DNA of 64,000 nucleotides from an uncultured Candidatus Melainabacteria bacterium (GTDB taxonomy: Bacteria > Cyanobacteriota > Vampirovibrionia > Gastranaerophilales > Gastranaerophilaceae), in the NCBI GenBank assembly GCA_934718135.1, contig CAKUZW010000004.1, forward strand, positions 62,001 through 126,000, read 5' to 3'. This document shows positions 25,158 to 34,432 of this stretch, piece by piece. The translations under genes and the position numbers were made by a program. Below the pieces are notes generated by a model, which saw only the letters and a list, made by a program, of their open reading frames with translations, was not told where the DNA came from and made no database searches. Numbering within the stretch: the stretch's first letter is position 1; every line of letters starts with the position of its first letter.

Positions 25158-26285
25158 ATGACGAATTTTAAGAAAAATTTTAATGACGATTCCCACCCCG
25201 TTGGAAAATGGAGAAGAAGTCGTGAGGACTTAGAAATATTAGCAAAGGCTAAATTAAAAAAACGCAGACCTAAACTTACTAAAAAAAGAGTTTTTGTTCC
25301 TGCAATTGCTGCAATTATTTTGATTTTAATTGGGGGATATGCAGCAGTTATGGCAACTCATTACCAATCAACCGATGATGCGTTTGTTGAAGGTAGAATT
25401 ATTTCGGTTGCACCAAGGGTATCAGGGCCTGTTATTCATTTATTGGTTGATGATAACCAACAGGTTAAAAAAGGTGACTTGCTTTTAGAAATTGATCCGA
25501 ACGATTATAAAGTAAAATTAGATCAAGCACAAGCAAAATTAGCCGAAGCGAAAGCAAGGTTAAATGTTTCAACTCATGATGTTTCAAAAAATGCATCAAA
25601 TGTTCGTCAGTCTGTTGATGATACAACTTCTGCAATGTCAAAACTTGATTTTGCACAAAAAGACTACAATAGATACAATGATATGTACAAAACAGGTGTT
25701 GTTTCAAAACAGGACTATGATAGAAGTTCTAAAGATTTGGATGTTTCCAGTGCAGATTATAAATCTGCTTCAAATAGGGCAAAAGCTATGAAATCTGAAC
25801 TTGATTCATCTATCGCTAAAACTCAATCTGTTCAGGCTGAAATTCAAAGACTAGAGGCTGAAGTTGAACAAGCTAAGTTGAATTTAAGTTATACAAAGAT
25901 TTATGCCCCATCAGACGGTAAAATTTCAGCAAGAAGTGTTGAACAAGGTAATTATGTTCAAATCGGACAGCCTTTATTATCTGTTGTTCCGGTACAAATG
26001 TGGGTTGTTGCAAACTATAAAGAAGGTCAGTTGACTCACATGCACCCAGGACAACAAGCTTGGATTTCTGTTGACACCTACCCCGGGAAAAAATTCAAAG
26101 CTCACGTTGATAGTATTCAAAGAGCTACAGGTGCTAAATCAAGTTTGTTTCCTCCTGAAAATGCCGTTGGTAGTTATGTAAAAATTGTTCAAAGGGTTCC
26201 TGTTAAAATAATGTTTGATGAGGATTATACAAAATATAATATTGTTCCGGGGATGTCCGTTGTTCCAAGAGTTAAAATTAAATAA
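25158..26285 (+). CDS. EmrA/HlyD-type membrane fusion protein
   Basis: 375 residues. A cytoplasmic basic N-terminus, a single membrane helix (about 48-68), then the EmrA pattern TDDAFVEG, lipoyl/barrel-sandwich halves (VSGPVIHLLVDDNQQVKKGDLLLEIDP near 95-125 and IYAPSDGKISARSVEQGNYVQIGQPLL near 250-280), and a coiled-coil hairpin between them. It connects an inner membrane transporter with TolC. No EmrB-type transporter is encoded next to it; the transcript ends in a terminator 20 bp later. The inner membrane partner must be elsewhere. Confidence 0.93.
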   Translation: MTNFKKNFNDDSHPVGKWRRSREDLEILAKAKLKKRRPKLTKKRVFVPAIAAIILILIGGYAAVMATHYQSTDDAFVEGRIISVAPRVSGPVIHLLVDDNQQVKKGDLLLEIDPNDYKVKLDQAQAKLAEAKARLNVSTHDVSKNASNVRQSVDDTTSAMSKLDFAQKDYNRYNDMYKTGVVSKQDYDRSSKDLDVSSADYKSASNRAKAMKSELDSSIAKTQSVQAEIQRLEAEVEQAKLNLSYTKIYAPSDGKISARSVEQGNYVQIGQPLLSVVPVQMWVVANYKEGQLTHMHPGQQAWISVDTYPGKKFKAHVDSIQRATGAKSSLFPPENAVGSYVKIVQRVPVKIMFDEDYTKYNIVPGMSVVPRVKIK

Positions 26286-26304
26286 AAATATTTAAATGAA
26301 TTTG

Positions 26305-26340
26305 GAAGGCTCAAGATTTAAAATCTTGAGCCTTCTTTTT
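26305..26340 (+). terminator. Terminator after the marR-emrA unit
   Basis: Stem GAAGGCTCAAGATTT with AAATCTTGAGCCTTC and T-run. It lies between convergent genes. Confidence 0.9.
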
Positions 26341-26368
26341 AACTATGCTTTTATTATTAAAAATTTTT

Positions 26369-26749
26369 TTAGATTTGATCTAGTGAAATGGCTTTAACTC
26401 CTGCATATCTAGCTTTATCCATAAGTTTTACAACTGCACCATGGTTAGAATTTCCGTCTGTTTCAATAAGCATTCCGTCAGGATAATTTTTTACTTCTTG
26501 GCTCAAAACAGTTCCCAAACTATCAGGTGAAACTTCAACATTATGAATGTAATACTTGTTGTTGCTTGTTACTGTAACGGTTAAAATTTTAGATTCTTTA
26601 TCTATTTTGGATTGTTCAACATTTTCCGGTACTGTTAATCCTATACCTTGTTGGTCTAACATTGGAGCTACAACCATCATAATAATTAGAAGTACCAAGA
26701 AAATATCAGTTAACGGCGTGATATTGATTTCATTAAATGTCTTTCTCAT
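26369..26749 (-). CDS. exbD: ExbD/TolR-family protein 2
   Basis: 126 residues. N-terminal cytoplasmic EINITPLTDIFLVLLIIMMV with the conserved proton-pathway Asp in the single helix (D16), then a periplasmic domain. It works with ExbB and TonB to turn proton flux into mechanical force. Its ATG overlaps the TAA of the upstream exbD copy by one base. Shorter than the first copy. Confidence 0.93.
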   Translation of the reverse strand: MRKTFNEINITPLTDIFLVLLIIMMVVAPMLDQQGIGLTVPENVEQSKIDKESKILTVTVTSNNKYYIHNVEVSPDSLGTVLSQEVKNYPDGMLIETDGNSNHGAVVKLMDKARYAGVKAISLDQI

Positions 26750-27216
26750 TATTCTCCGTCCTTTGGAATATTTACATTATTTTTTTTGTTTAAATCTTTT
26801 TGAGCTTTTGCACTCAAAGGTTCACCTGCAACAATAAGTTTTTTGTATTCTGCATTTTGAGCCGCATTCATTACGTCCATAATTGTCGCACTTTTAACGG
26901 CTTTATCTGCTTTTACAACAACTTCTGCATTTTCATTTGTTCCTTTTGCTGCCAACAATTTGTCTGTCAATTGAGAGCTTGTTGTTCCTTCATCATTAAC
27001 ATACATTTGCCCGTCTTTAGTGATTGAAACGGTCACTTTTGCATCTTCAATTGTTGCTCCGTTATTTACTTCCGGAACTTCAACTGCTTGATCCATTGAT
27101 TTGAATGAAGGGGCTATAACCATCATAATAATCAATAAAACCAAAAAGATATCTGTTAATGGTGTGATATTTATTTCTGTGAATAATTTTTTTCTTTTGT
27201 CTGATGAAAATGCCAT
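26749..27216 (-). CDS. exbD: ExbD/TolR-family protein 1
   Basis: 155 residues. Same membrane motif as the next gene (TEINITPLTDIFLVLLIIMM with D20), periplasmic domain beginning SMDQAVEVPEV, and a charged C-terminal extension of about 20 residues. Two different ExbD genes after one exbB are common and may form heteromeric ExbD pairs. It follows exbB by 15 bp. Confidence 0.93.
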   Translation of the reverse strand: MAFSSDKRKKLFTEINITPLTDIFLVLLIIMMVIAPSFKSMDQAVEVPEVNNGATIEDAKVTVSITKDGQMYVNDEGTTSSQLTDKLLAAKGTNENAEVVVKADKAVKSATIMDVMNAAQNAEYKKLIVAGEPLSAKAQKDLNKKNNVNIPKDGE

Positions 27217-27231
27217 TTTTTCTACCTTTTA

Positions 27232-27891
27232 TTATAAATTAATCTTAGAAGATGAATATTTTGAAGCCGGTTGAGTTTCATTGTCTTCTGAATCAACAAA
27301 GCTCAAGAATAGCAATTTGATTAATTGGAAATCATCTTCGTAGTGTTTAACAATTGATTGGAATGTGTTGAAAAATACAACTGCAACGATTGCAACACCC
27401 AAACCAAATGCTGTAGCTATCAAAGCAGAACCGATACCGGATGCAATTGCTCCAGAGTTTGCTCCTAAGTTTGGCATATCAACGAAGATTAACAAAATTC
27501 TTACAACTGTACCGAACAAACCTAAAAATGGTGCTACACCACCGATTGTACCTAAGATTGTTAAATGGCTTTCAAGTTTTCTTGAAGCTAATGCTGCAGA
27601 AATATCAAATGATCTTGAAAAACCTTGTTTTTGTTCTGAGAAAATTCTAACAGCTTCTTCTATAACTTCACCTATTACACCACCGCATCTGATAGCAATA
27701 TTTTGTGTTGCAGATAAGTCATTTTTAGAAAGTTCTCTATTCAATTCTCTCATGTAAATGGTAATATCTCGTTTGTTTTTTGAGTAGAATGACCATTTGC
27801 TGATTACTACTCCTACAACCAAAATTGAACAAAGGAAAATCGGTAAAAGTACCGGCCAGTCCATTTTAATTGATTCTAATAATAAATTCAT
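27232..27891 (-). CDS. exbB: ExbB/TolQ/MotA-type proton channel protein
   Basis: 219 residues with three hydrophobic segments (about 13-32, 108-136 and 148-172). The conserved TIGGVAPFLGLFGTVVRI block (about 111-128) and GIGSALIATAFGLGVAIVAV (about 150-169) match the proton channel signature. It lies between tonB and two exbD genes. Confidence 0.95.
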   Translation of the reverse strand: MNLLLESIKMDWPVLLPIFLCSILVVGVVISKWSFYSKNKRDITIYMRELNRELSKNDLSATQNIAIRCGGVIGEVIEEAVRIFSEQKQGFSRSFDISAALASRKLESHLTILGTIGGVAPFLGLFGTVVRILLIFVDMPNLGANSGAIASGIGSALIATAFGLGVAIVAVVFFNTFQSIVKHYEDDFQLIKLLFLSFVDSEDNETQPASKYSSSKINL

Positions 27892-27930
27892 AGTTTTTAT
27901 CCTCTTTTTATGTAATAACTAGTTTTCTGA

Positions 27931-29187
27931 TTAATATTTTTGTGCTCCGAATACATTGTAGTCAAATGTAAACAGAATATCTATGCTTGAATTCTTGTAT
28001 TCAGGTGGTAACGGTCTAAACGGTGCTGATAAGTGTACAGCGTTTAATGCTGCCTTATCTGCATTTGGAAGTCCTGAAGATTTGTGAACTGAGCAAGATA
28101 AAAGTCTTCCGTCTTTTGCAATTTTGAATAGCAATACAACTCGTTTACTTTCATTTCCTTTTGGAGGATCCCAATTCATTTTAATTCTTCTTTGAAGCTC
28201 TCTCATGTAAGGTCCAAAATCCGGTTCTCTGATTGCGTCAATTCCCGGACGACCTCCGCCGCCTCCCGGATTTCCTCCACCTGAGCCGGTGCCTCTTCCG
28301 TAACCTGAACCTGTGCCAGAACCGCTTCTTCCTGCTCCAGAACCTGAACCGTAAGCAGTTTTTGTACCGGAACCGTTTCCAACAGGAGCTAATGACGGAT
28401 TAGGAGCATAAGTTCCGCTTCCTCTTGAACCACCTGTCTTAGATGAACCTGAGCCACTCACAGGACCTGTAGCATATTGTCCTGCTTTTGTACCTCCCGG
28501 TGGTACAGGAACTTTAAACGGTGATGAACTTGGTCTTGAAACAGTTTTTGGAGTCATCGGCGGTTTGATAGACGGTCTTGCCGTTGGTGGTTGAGGTCTT
28601 GCTGCTTGTGGTTTTTGAATTGCTTTTTCAACCGTAGGTGACGGTGTTACATTTTTTTGTTGAGTTGTAACTCTTTGATGTGTTGGACTTGGTGATTTTT
28701 TCGGTGCAACACTTTGAGTTATTTTATTCATTATAGATTGTTTTTTAGGAGCTGGAGCAGGTGCCGGTGATGCAGCTTGCGGTTTTGGTGAAGGTGCAGC
28801 AGATGGCATTGATACAGGTAATTTAGGATTATTAATTCCGCCTGTTCTAGAGTTTCTGTCCGCTCTAAATCTGGTATTTTTATCTTTGGGAGTTTGCTCT
28901 TTATCAACAAGAACAAATTCAATATCGTTAACTTTAGGTTTTGGTTTTTCAAATATGTGTATATCAATCCCTATTAGTGCCAATATTGTTAATATCAACC
29001 ATAAAGACAATATTGTTGACGGATGGAGAATAGACGAAATTACAATCCCCTTTTTTAACGAAATTGAATCATCATCTTCTTCTCTTGTAACGGCAGGCAT
29101 TACAAAATCTGATTTTTGTTGTGAAGAGCTTTGTTCATAATCCCTTCTGTTATCTATATTTTCTGTGTATTTCCCTAATATTGACAT
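27931..29187 (-). CDS. tonB: TonB-family energy transducer with Pro/Gly-rich linker
   Basis: 418 residues. A cytoplasmic N-terminus, one membrane helix (about 55-77), then a long periplasmic Pro/Ala/Ser- and later Gly/Ser-rich linker (about 110-320), and a C-terminal TonB/TolA-like domain (about 325-418: YMRELQRRIKMNWDPPKG, VVLLFKIAKDGRLLSCSV, ADKAALNAVHLSAPFRPLP). First gene of the tonB-exbB-exbD-exbD operon. It spans the periplasm to deliver energy to outer membrane receptors; no TonB-dependent receptor is in the window. The linker is compositionally unlike its neighbours. Confidence 0.92.
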   Translation of the reverse strand: MSILGKYTENIDNRRDYEQSSSQQKSDFVMPAVTREEDDDSISLKKGIVISSILHPSTILSLWLILTILALIGIDIHIFEKPKPKVNDIEFVLVDKEQTPKDKNTRFRADRNSRTGGINNPKLPVSMPSAAPSPKPQAASPAPAPAPKKQSIMNKITQSVAPKKSPSPTHQRVTTQQKNVTPSPTVEKAIQKPQAARPQPPTARPSIKPPMTPKTVSRPSSSPFKVPVPPGGTKAGQYATGPVSGSGSSKTGGSRGSGTYAPNPSLAPVGNGSGTKTAYGSGSGAGRSGSGTGSGYGRGTGSGGGNPGGGGGRPGIDAIREPDFGPYMRELQRRIKMNWDPPKGNESKRVVLLFKIAKDGRLLSCSVHKSSGLPNADKAALNAVHLSAPFRPLPPEYKNSSIDILFTFDYNVFGAQKY

Positions 29188-29267
29188 TTTATTCCCTAAT
29201 ACAAATAATTATTTTCTCTTTATGTTAATAATTCTATTTTAAATCAAAAATAAAATTATTCCCCGAT

Positions 29268-30005
29268 TTACTGATTTTGTGGGCTTGACGGGTTAACGGT
29301 GATTGGTTGGGTAAGAAACAATTCTACAGATGCATTTGCAGGAATTTCTACATCTGCACCCTTATCCCAAATTGATTTAACAAGTCCGCCACCTGCTCCA
29401 ACTGCAGTCATAAGAGCAGCTCCTCTACCTACGCTTCCGCCTGATAGTGGGCCTGCAATTGTACCCAAAATTGCACCTGTACCTGCTCCTATTGCAATAT
29501 CTTTAGCATATTCTGTTGTTGTTTCAAATTTTGTACCGCCAATAAGAGTTCCTGTATTGTCATCAGTTTTGATTAGTGCTGATATTGGAATGTTTAAACC
29601 TGTTGGAGTAATGATAGATGTAAATCTAAGTGTTAATTTCCCGTTCATTGTTCCATGTTTTGCTTTAGAAACTTCTATTACTGTTCCCGTTACAGAACTT
29701 CCAGCAGGTGCAATTCGATTTCCTTTATAATAAAAATCAGAACTAAGTGCAAGTGTTATTGTTTGGCCTTGATATGCAGTTTCGGAGCTGATTGGTGCCA
29801 TTAAAACCGCTCTAAAAGATTGTCCCGCCGGAACGGTAACAACACTTCCTTTCAAGGTGTTATTATTTACATTGAATGTTTCGGGAGCATAGTAATTTGA
29901 ATTGTATGTCGGTTGGGTTGTATTTTGTTGAAAACTGTAATTCCCTGCAGCATAAGCACTACCCGCACATACTAACAATGCTGATAATATTAAAACTTTT
30001 TTCAT
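29268..30005 (-). CDS. Secreted beta-rich protein with VirB10/TrbI-like segment
   Basis: 245 residues. Signal peptide MKKVLILSALLVCAGSAYA. The body reads TVPAGQSFRAVLMAPISSETAYQGQTITLALSSDFYY..., IAPAGSSVTGTVIEVSKAKHG (short blocks), then RFTSIITPTGLNIPISA. This is the pattern of VirB10/TrbI-type C-terminal barrels (threshold of inner and outer conduit) and of related secreted proteins. A glycine-rich hydrophobic segment (about 175-215) follows. It is not part of a type IV secretion operon here. The gene 79 bp further has a similar layout, so these may be paralogues. Function unknown. Confidence 0.7.
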   Translation of the reverse strand: MKKVLILSALLVCAGSAYAAGNYSFQQNTTQPTYNSNYYAPETFNVNNNTLKGSVVTVPAGQSFRAVLMAPISSETAYQGQTITLALSSDFYYKGNRIAPAGSSVTGTVIEVSKAKHGTMNGKLTLRFTSIITPTGLNIPISALIKTDDNTGTLIGGTKFETTTEYAKDIAIGAGTGAILGTIAGPLSGGSVGRGAALMTAVGAGGGLVKSIWDKGADVEIPANASVELFLTQPITVNPSSPQNQ

Positions 30006-30084
30006 TGATTGCTCTCCTCCCTAAAACATAATCTTCTATTTAATCATTTTATCTCACTTAAAGATTTTGTCAATTTATTAATGG

Positions 30085-30705
30085 TTAATCTGTTAAGGTA
30101 TGTGTAATAGAAGCAGGTGCAGTTAATATAATAATCTGCTGGTCTCCTGCGGAAATTTTTGTAGCTTGTCCCATAGAACGTTTTCCTCCAGGGCGAATTT
30201 GAAGAGTTGCAGCCCTATGATTCCAAGATATACCTTGAAATTTGCTTTGATAATGCGGCATTTTTACCCATTCTGCAGGTGGAGTTAATTCTCCGCCGAT
30301 AAGATTTCCGTTTGAAGAATATACATAAGCTCTTATCGGAATTTCAAAACCGTCTTTCATAACAAGTTTTGTTATTTTTATTTTCATAGACGCATTTGTC
30401 CCGATTACAGGCTCATTTATTTTTTCAATATATCCGTAAAATTCTGTGTCTCTTGGAATTATGTTTGTTTCATACATATACAAATCATTTGTTGCAATAA
30501 ATTTTACTTTATAACCTTCGGGGCAGGTTTCTGTTGATATTTCTTGTGTATTAATTACCGGAATAAATGTCCCTTGTGGTAGTGTAATTTCATCATACCC
30601 TCTCATTTCAAGTTGAACGTTAGGTAATGATTCTTGTGCAAAATTCGGCAATTGAAAAACTGCCATTGCAAAAACGGTTGATAGTATTGCAAATGTATTT
30701 CTCAT
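30085..30705 (-). CDS. Secreted beta-rich protein, partner of the previous gene
   Basis: 206 residues. Signal peptide (MRNTFAILSTVFAMAVFQL), then LPQGTFIPVINTQEISTETC, IIPRDTEFYGYIEKINEP, IKITKLVMKDGFEIPIRAYVYSSNGNLIGGEL. The order of threshold motif (LPxGTxIPV), PxGT-like turn and hydrophobic strand parallels the 245-residue neighbour. It probably acts in the periplasm or outer membrane. No enzyme motif. Confidence 0.7.
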   Translation of the reverse strand: MRNTFAILSTVFAMAVFQLPNFAQESLPNVQLEMRGYDEITLPQGTFIPVINTQEISTETCPEGYKVKFIATNDLYMYETNIIPRDTEFYGYIEKINEPVIGTNASMKIKITKLVMKDGFEIPIRAYVYSSNGNLIGGELTPPAEWVKMPHYQSKFQGISWNHRAATLQIRPGGKRSMGQATKISAGDQQIIILTAPASITHTLTD

Positions 30706-30749
30706 ACGTGTTATTATAACAATTTTTTCTAAGATTTCAATAGGACAAA

Positions 30750-31745
30750 TTAAGCTTCTGTTTTGTTTTCTCTTTTTATATAGTCAATATATTCTAAAAT
30801 TTTGTTGTAATCTTCTTCCAAAACGAGAACTCCGCGAATTTTTGAAGCATTTCTAATTCCTGCAATGTAATATGGGTAAAATTTTCTAAAGAACTTAATT
30901 GCTACATTTTCTCCTCGGAGTTTAATTTCTTCATCGAGGTGAATTCTCATCATATCGAGTTTTTCTCCAAGTGTTGGTGTTGGTATTTTTTCTCCTGTTT
31001 TGAAATAATGTTCAACCCTATGAATTAAAGTAGGATCCCCTAAGACTCCTCTTCCTATAGCTACCCCATCGGCTTCACTTTGGTTGAGGGCTTCAATTGC
31101 GGTTTCAACAGATACAATATCCCCGTTTGCAAAAACCGGAATATCAACATTATGTTTGAGTTCTTTAATTTTAGCCCAATCCGCTTTCCCTGAGTAAAAC
31201 TGAGAACGAGTTCTGGCATGAATTGTTATAAATTCAGCTCCGGCTTCTTGCATTTGTTGACCAAATTCAACATAATTCATTTCATCTGCGGTATATCCGA
31301 GACGAAATTTAACACTAACCGGTTTGTCTGTTCCGTCTTTCACTGCCCGAACTAAATCCATTGCAAGTCTTGGATTTCTCATAAGAGCGGAACCGTCTTG
31401 CCCTTTGACTACTTTGTTGACTGGACAGCCCATATTTATGTCTATCATATCCGCAAATTGCGATAAAAATCTTGCTGAATAATTCATTAAATGAGGTTTG
31501 TGTCCACAAATTTGGTAAACTATCGGGTGATGATTTTCATCCAGTTTTGTAATTTCGGTTTCAACATTTTGAGCTAAGAATTCTGAACTTATCATCTCAG
31601 TTGTTAGGAGTGCATCTTTTGAATATTTTCTGACAAGTGATCGAAGCACATAATCCGTTATTCCTGCCATTGGGGCAAGCGAAACTTTACTTGATATAAG
31701 TTCTTTTACTCTATTTTTTTGAAGTTGTTGTGTTTGTTGTTGCAT
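30750..31745 (-). CDS. dusB: tRNA-dihydrouridine synthase (DusB type)
   Basis: 331 residues. FMN-binding TIM barrel with SLAPMAGITDYVLRSLVRKY (about 21-40), DINMGCPVNKVVKGQDGSALMRNP (catalytic Cys in NMGCP, about 98-120), KFRLGYT, ITIHARTRSQFYSGKADW (about 175-192), FANGDI and GVAIGRGVLGDP. It reduces uridines in tRNA. The start (31745) overlaps the upstream TPR gene by 35 bases; no other ATG fits before the catalytic domain. Confidence 0.95.
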   Translation of the reverse strand: MQQQTQQLQKNRVKELISSKVSLAPMAGITDYVLRSLVRKYSKDALLTTEMISSEFLAQNVETEITKLDENHHPIVYQICGHKPHLMNYSARFLSQFADMIDINMGCPVNKVVKGQDGSALMRNPRLAMDLVRAVKDGTDKPVSVKFRLGYTADEMNYVEFGQQMQEAGAEFITIHARTRSQFYSGKADWAKIKELKHNVDIPVFANGDIVSVETAIEALNQSEADGVAIGRGVLGDPTLIHRVEHYFKTGEKIPTPTLGEKLDMMRIHLDEEIKLRGENVAIKFFRKFYPYYIAGIRNASKIRGVLVLEEDYNKILEYIDYIKRENKTEA

Positions 31746-33861
31746 ATTGTTTCAATTCTTCGGCTCTAGCTTTTGCATATTGCTTGTACTCGTCATCTTC
31801 AACTTGCGAATTTGCGTATGCAGTATAATAGTTATATGCGTCCTTGTATTTGCCTAATGCATCATAATCTGATGCTATCAAGTAGTTGCAAATTGTGAAA
31901 TCTTTGTTCAAATTGAATGCTTTTTTCAAGTCTGCAATTGCTTCTAATCGTTTTTCTTTTGTATCATATATCATACCACGATAATATAATGCGTACGAAT
32001 TTTGAGGGTCTTTGGTTAATAATTCGTTGAATTTTATCAAGCTTTCGTCAAGTTTGTTCCCGTCATATAGTGAAATCGCATCATTTAACAGATTGGCTCT
32101 ATCTGATTCTTCAATAGATGCTAAAAATTCTTTTGCTTGTGCATTATCTTTATTTAGTGCAATTGATTTTTGCAAGTACACTTTTGCATTTTGAAGATCC
32201 TCTTTTTCTCCGTAAATTGATGCGATATAGTATGCAATATCAGAATCCGCAGGTCTTAGTTCAAATGCTTTTTTGTAATAAGTCAACGCATTGTCCTTAT
32301 CGCCAAGTTCTTCATAAGATGTTGCAGCTCCAAGTATTGTGTCTGCATTTGCCGGCATGATAGAAAGATAGGTTTCTGCAGCTTTTTGATAATCTTTGTT
32401 GTTATAAAACTCTGAAGCTTTAGCCATCAAATTATCAGACTTCATTTCAGAAATGTTTTTTGTTGTTTTGATAATCGTTTCATCTTGCGGGAATTTTGCT
32501 TGTGCTGTTTTTAGGGTTGATATTGCAGAATCAAAGTCATTGCCTTGGGCTTGAGCAAGTGCTAAATTGACATACATTTCAGGATTTGTAGAATTTGCTT
32601 TGATTGCTGCATTATACATATAAATTGCATTGTCGATTTTCCCGTCTTTATGTAATTCTATAGCATAATCATAGAAAATTTCTGACGGGTTTGCATTGGC
32701 TAAGTTTGATTTTACATAATCAACAAATTGTTGAGGTGTTAATGTTTTCTTTACGTTATTAACCATTTGTTCTTTTATGTAATAGTTATTAGGATCTAGT
32801 GCTAAAACTTTTTTATACCCGTCTTGTGCAATTTTTGTTTCGCCTAATTTGTCATAACATTGTGCCCTATATAAATTAGCGTTTACGTTATCAGGGTACA
32901 AAATTAAAACAGACTCATAAGCTTTGATTGCTGTTCTGTAGTCTTCTTTTTGTTGGTAAAGAGTCCCAACATTTATTCTTGTATTAATATTAGACGGGTC
33001 AAGAGTTTCTGCTTGTTTATAATAAGTAAGTGCTTCATCTAAATTGCCCTCTTTTTGCAAAACAGCACCCAAATTGGCATTTAAGTTTCCATTATTTGGG
33101 GAATCTTGAAGTTTTTTCTTAAAGGTTCTTTCCAAAGTGTATAAAATATCTTTGTTGTCAGAATTAGATTTTTCTAGCACATAACTGTATTCTTTAAGAG
33201 CATCATCACTTTGTCCTGTATTATCAAGGATTTTAGCGTAAGTTAATCTCAAATTTAAATCTGTTGGTTCAACAGCTACGGCTTTTTTGTAGTATTCCGC
33301 TGCTTTAGGTTCATTCCCTAATAGTTTCATTATATCGCCAATTTGTTCAAAGCTGCTTTTTTGTAAGCTTCTTCCTCCTAAAGCTTGGCTAAATTCGTAA
33401 GCTGCAGCAGGAAAATTTCCTTCTGCTCTCAATCTTTTTGCGGTGTCAAATCTGTTTTGAGGAGAACGGTTAAATCTAATTTCATCTAAGCATCTTTCAA
33501 GGTTGTTTGTGACTTGATTGATTGCTTGTGCTGAATTTTGTGCTGCACTTGAATTTGGATAATACATCAAATAAAATAGTGCACTTCTATAATCATCAGC
33601 CGCTTTTGACCAGTTTTTGTCTTTGTTTGCGTAATCCGTTCCTCGTGACAAATACGAATTTACAAGTCCAATTCTTGCTGAGGTGTCAAGATAATTTATT
33701 CTCATTGCACTTCTAAATTCTGTAATTGCACTTGAATATTGATAATTTGAAAGATAATTTTGCCCCAAGTCGTAGTGTTCTCTAAAATCTGCAAAGGCAA
33801 TTCCATTTAATAAACAGATTGTTAGTGAAAGTTTTGCAAGCGTTGCTAATGATTTCTTCAT
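31711..33861 (-). CDS. Secreted or periplasmic TPR-repeat protein
   Basis: 716 residues from ATG 33861 (GGGAG 6 bases upstream). A signal peptide (about 1-24, ending in AFA) is followed by at least a dozen tetratricopeptide repeats across residues 30-700, with the usual W/L-G-Y-A-F-P spacing; for example YYKKAVAVEPTDLNLRLTYAKIL and YYKKAFELRPADSDIAYYIASIY (given as two parts). TPR solenoids scaffold protein complexes. It may assist outer membrane or envelope assembly; partners are unknown. Overlap with dusB suggests one transcript. Confidence 0.88.
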   Translation of the reverse strand: MKKSLATLAKLSLTICLLNGIAFADFREHYDLGQNYLSNYQYSSAITEFRSAMRINYLDTSARIGLVNSYLSRGTDYANKDKNWSKAADDYRSALFYLMYYPNSSAAQNSAQAINQVTNNLERCLDEIRFNRSPQNRFDTAKRLRAEGNFPAAAYEFSQALGGRSLQKSSFEQIGDIMKLLGNEPKAAEYYKKAVAVEPTDLNLRLTYAKILDNTGQSDDALKEYSYVLEKSNSDNKDILYTLERTFKKKLQDSPNNGNLNANLGAVLQKEGNLDEALTYYKQAETLDPSNINTRINVGTLYQQKEDYRTAIKAYESVLILYPDNVNANLYRAQCYDKLGETKIAQDGYKKVLALDPNNYYIKEQMVNNVKKTLTPQQFVDYVKSNLANANPSEIFYDYAIELHKDGKIDNAIYMYNAAIKANSTNPEMYVNLALAQAQGNDFDSAISTLKTAQAKFPQDETIIKTTKNISEMKSDNLMAKASEFYNNKDYQKAAETYLSIMPANADTILGAATSYEELGDKDNALTYYKKAFELRPADSDIAYYIASIYGEKEDLQNAKVYLQKSIALNKDNAQAKEFLASIEESDRANLLNDAISLYDGNKLDESLIKFNELLTKDPQNSYALYYRGMIYDTKEKRLEAIADLKKAFNLNKDFTICNYLIASDYDALGKYKDAYNYYTAYANSQVEDDEYKQYAKARAEELKQYATTNTTTSKK

Positions 33862-33953
33862 GTTTGCTCCCTTCTCAGGATACATTTTATTACAAGTTGG
33901 ATTTTCTGTATATATGCAAAGGGATAATTGTTAAATTCTGTTATATAAAACTA

Positions 33954-33990
33954 AAAGAGTAAGATAATTGTCTATCTTACTCTTTATAAA
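33954..33990 (-). terminator. Bidirectional terminator
   Basis: 13-bp stem (33954-33966 with 33973-33985); T-rich on both strands. It is downstream of the small minus-strand ORF at 34011. Confidence 0.8.
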
Positions 33991-34010
33991 ATTTTAGTTT
34001 AAGGCTTTGC

Positions 34011-34190
34011 TTATTCTTCGAAATCAGTTACTGAAATGAAGTTCAAACATTCATCAAATAACATTTGTAAAGGTTTTTCTACTTCGATTTTAAGCTTTCT
34101 TCTTGATTTTTTTAGCTTTACATTTGAGTCTAATACATAGTTTTCGTTTTCCATAACTCTGATCATTTCTTCAGCTTGTTTTGATTCCAT
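34011..34190 (-). CDS. Small charged protein, 59 residues
   Basis: ATG at 34190 with AAGGAG 9 bases upstream; stop at 34011; a strong terminator follows 20 bases later, so the unit is well formed. The peptide is rich in Glu and Lys with a LKKSRRKLK cluster in the middle and a hydrophobic end (LFDECLNFISV). No family recognised. It is below the length of most ORF cut-offs and would be easily missed. Confidence 0.7.
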   Translation of the reverse strand: MESKQAEEMIRVMENENYVLDSNVKLKKSRRKLKIEVEKPLQMLFDECLNFISVTDFEE

Positions 34191-34246
34191 ACCTTAATAC
34201 TCCTTATATTATTCTAGTGTCTTTTTCGGGGGTTAACCTTTTTTGC

Positions 34247-34432
34247 TTGACATTTTTTTTATCGGATATTTTCATAGAAAACTTTAGAGTTTTGTTCTTC
34301 AACTTTTACATTTTTTACTAAAACCTCTTAGTTTAGCGGGTTTTGTCTTGTTACAAATCTTAATAGTGTATATTTTTGATTTTTGTGATACTATAAAAAC
34401 GTAGTAATACTTTTAATATAGGAGATAAAACA
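34247..34432 (+). promoter_or_regulatory. infC leader with promoter-like element and hairpins
   Basis: A TTGACA at 34247-34252 with a weak -10 (TTTCAT, 17-bp spacer) is followed by a 150-base leader containing two hairpins, AAAACTTTAGAGTTTT (34278-34293) and AAAACC...GGTTTT near 34319-34345 with a T-rich tail. A leader attenuator for infC is possible. Confidence 0.4.
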
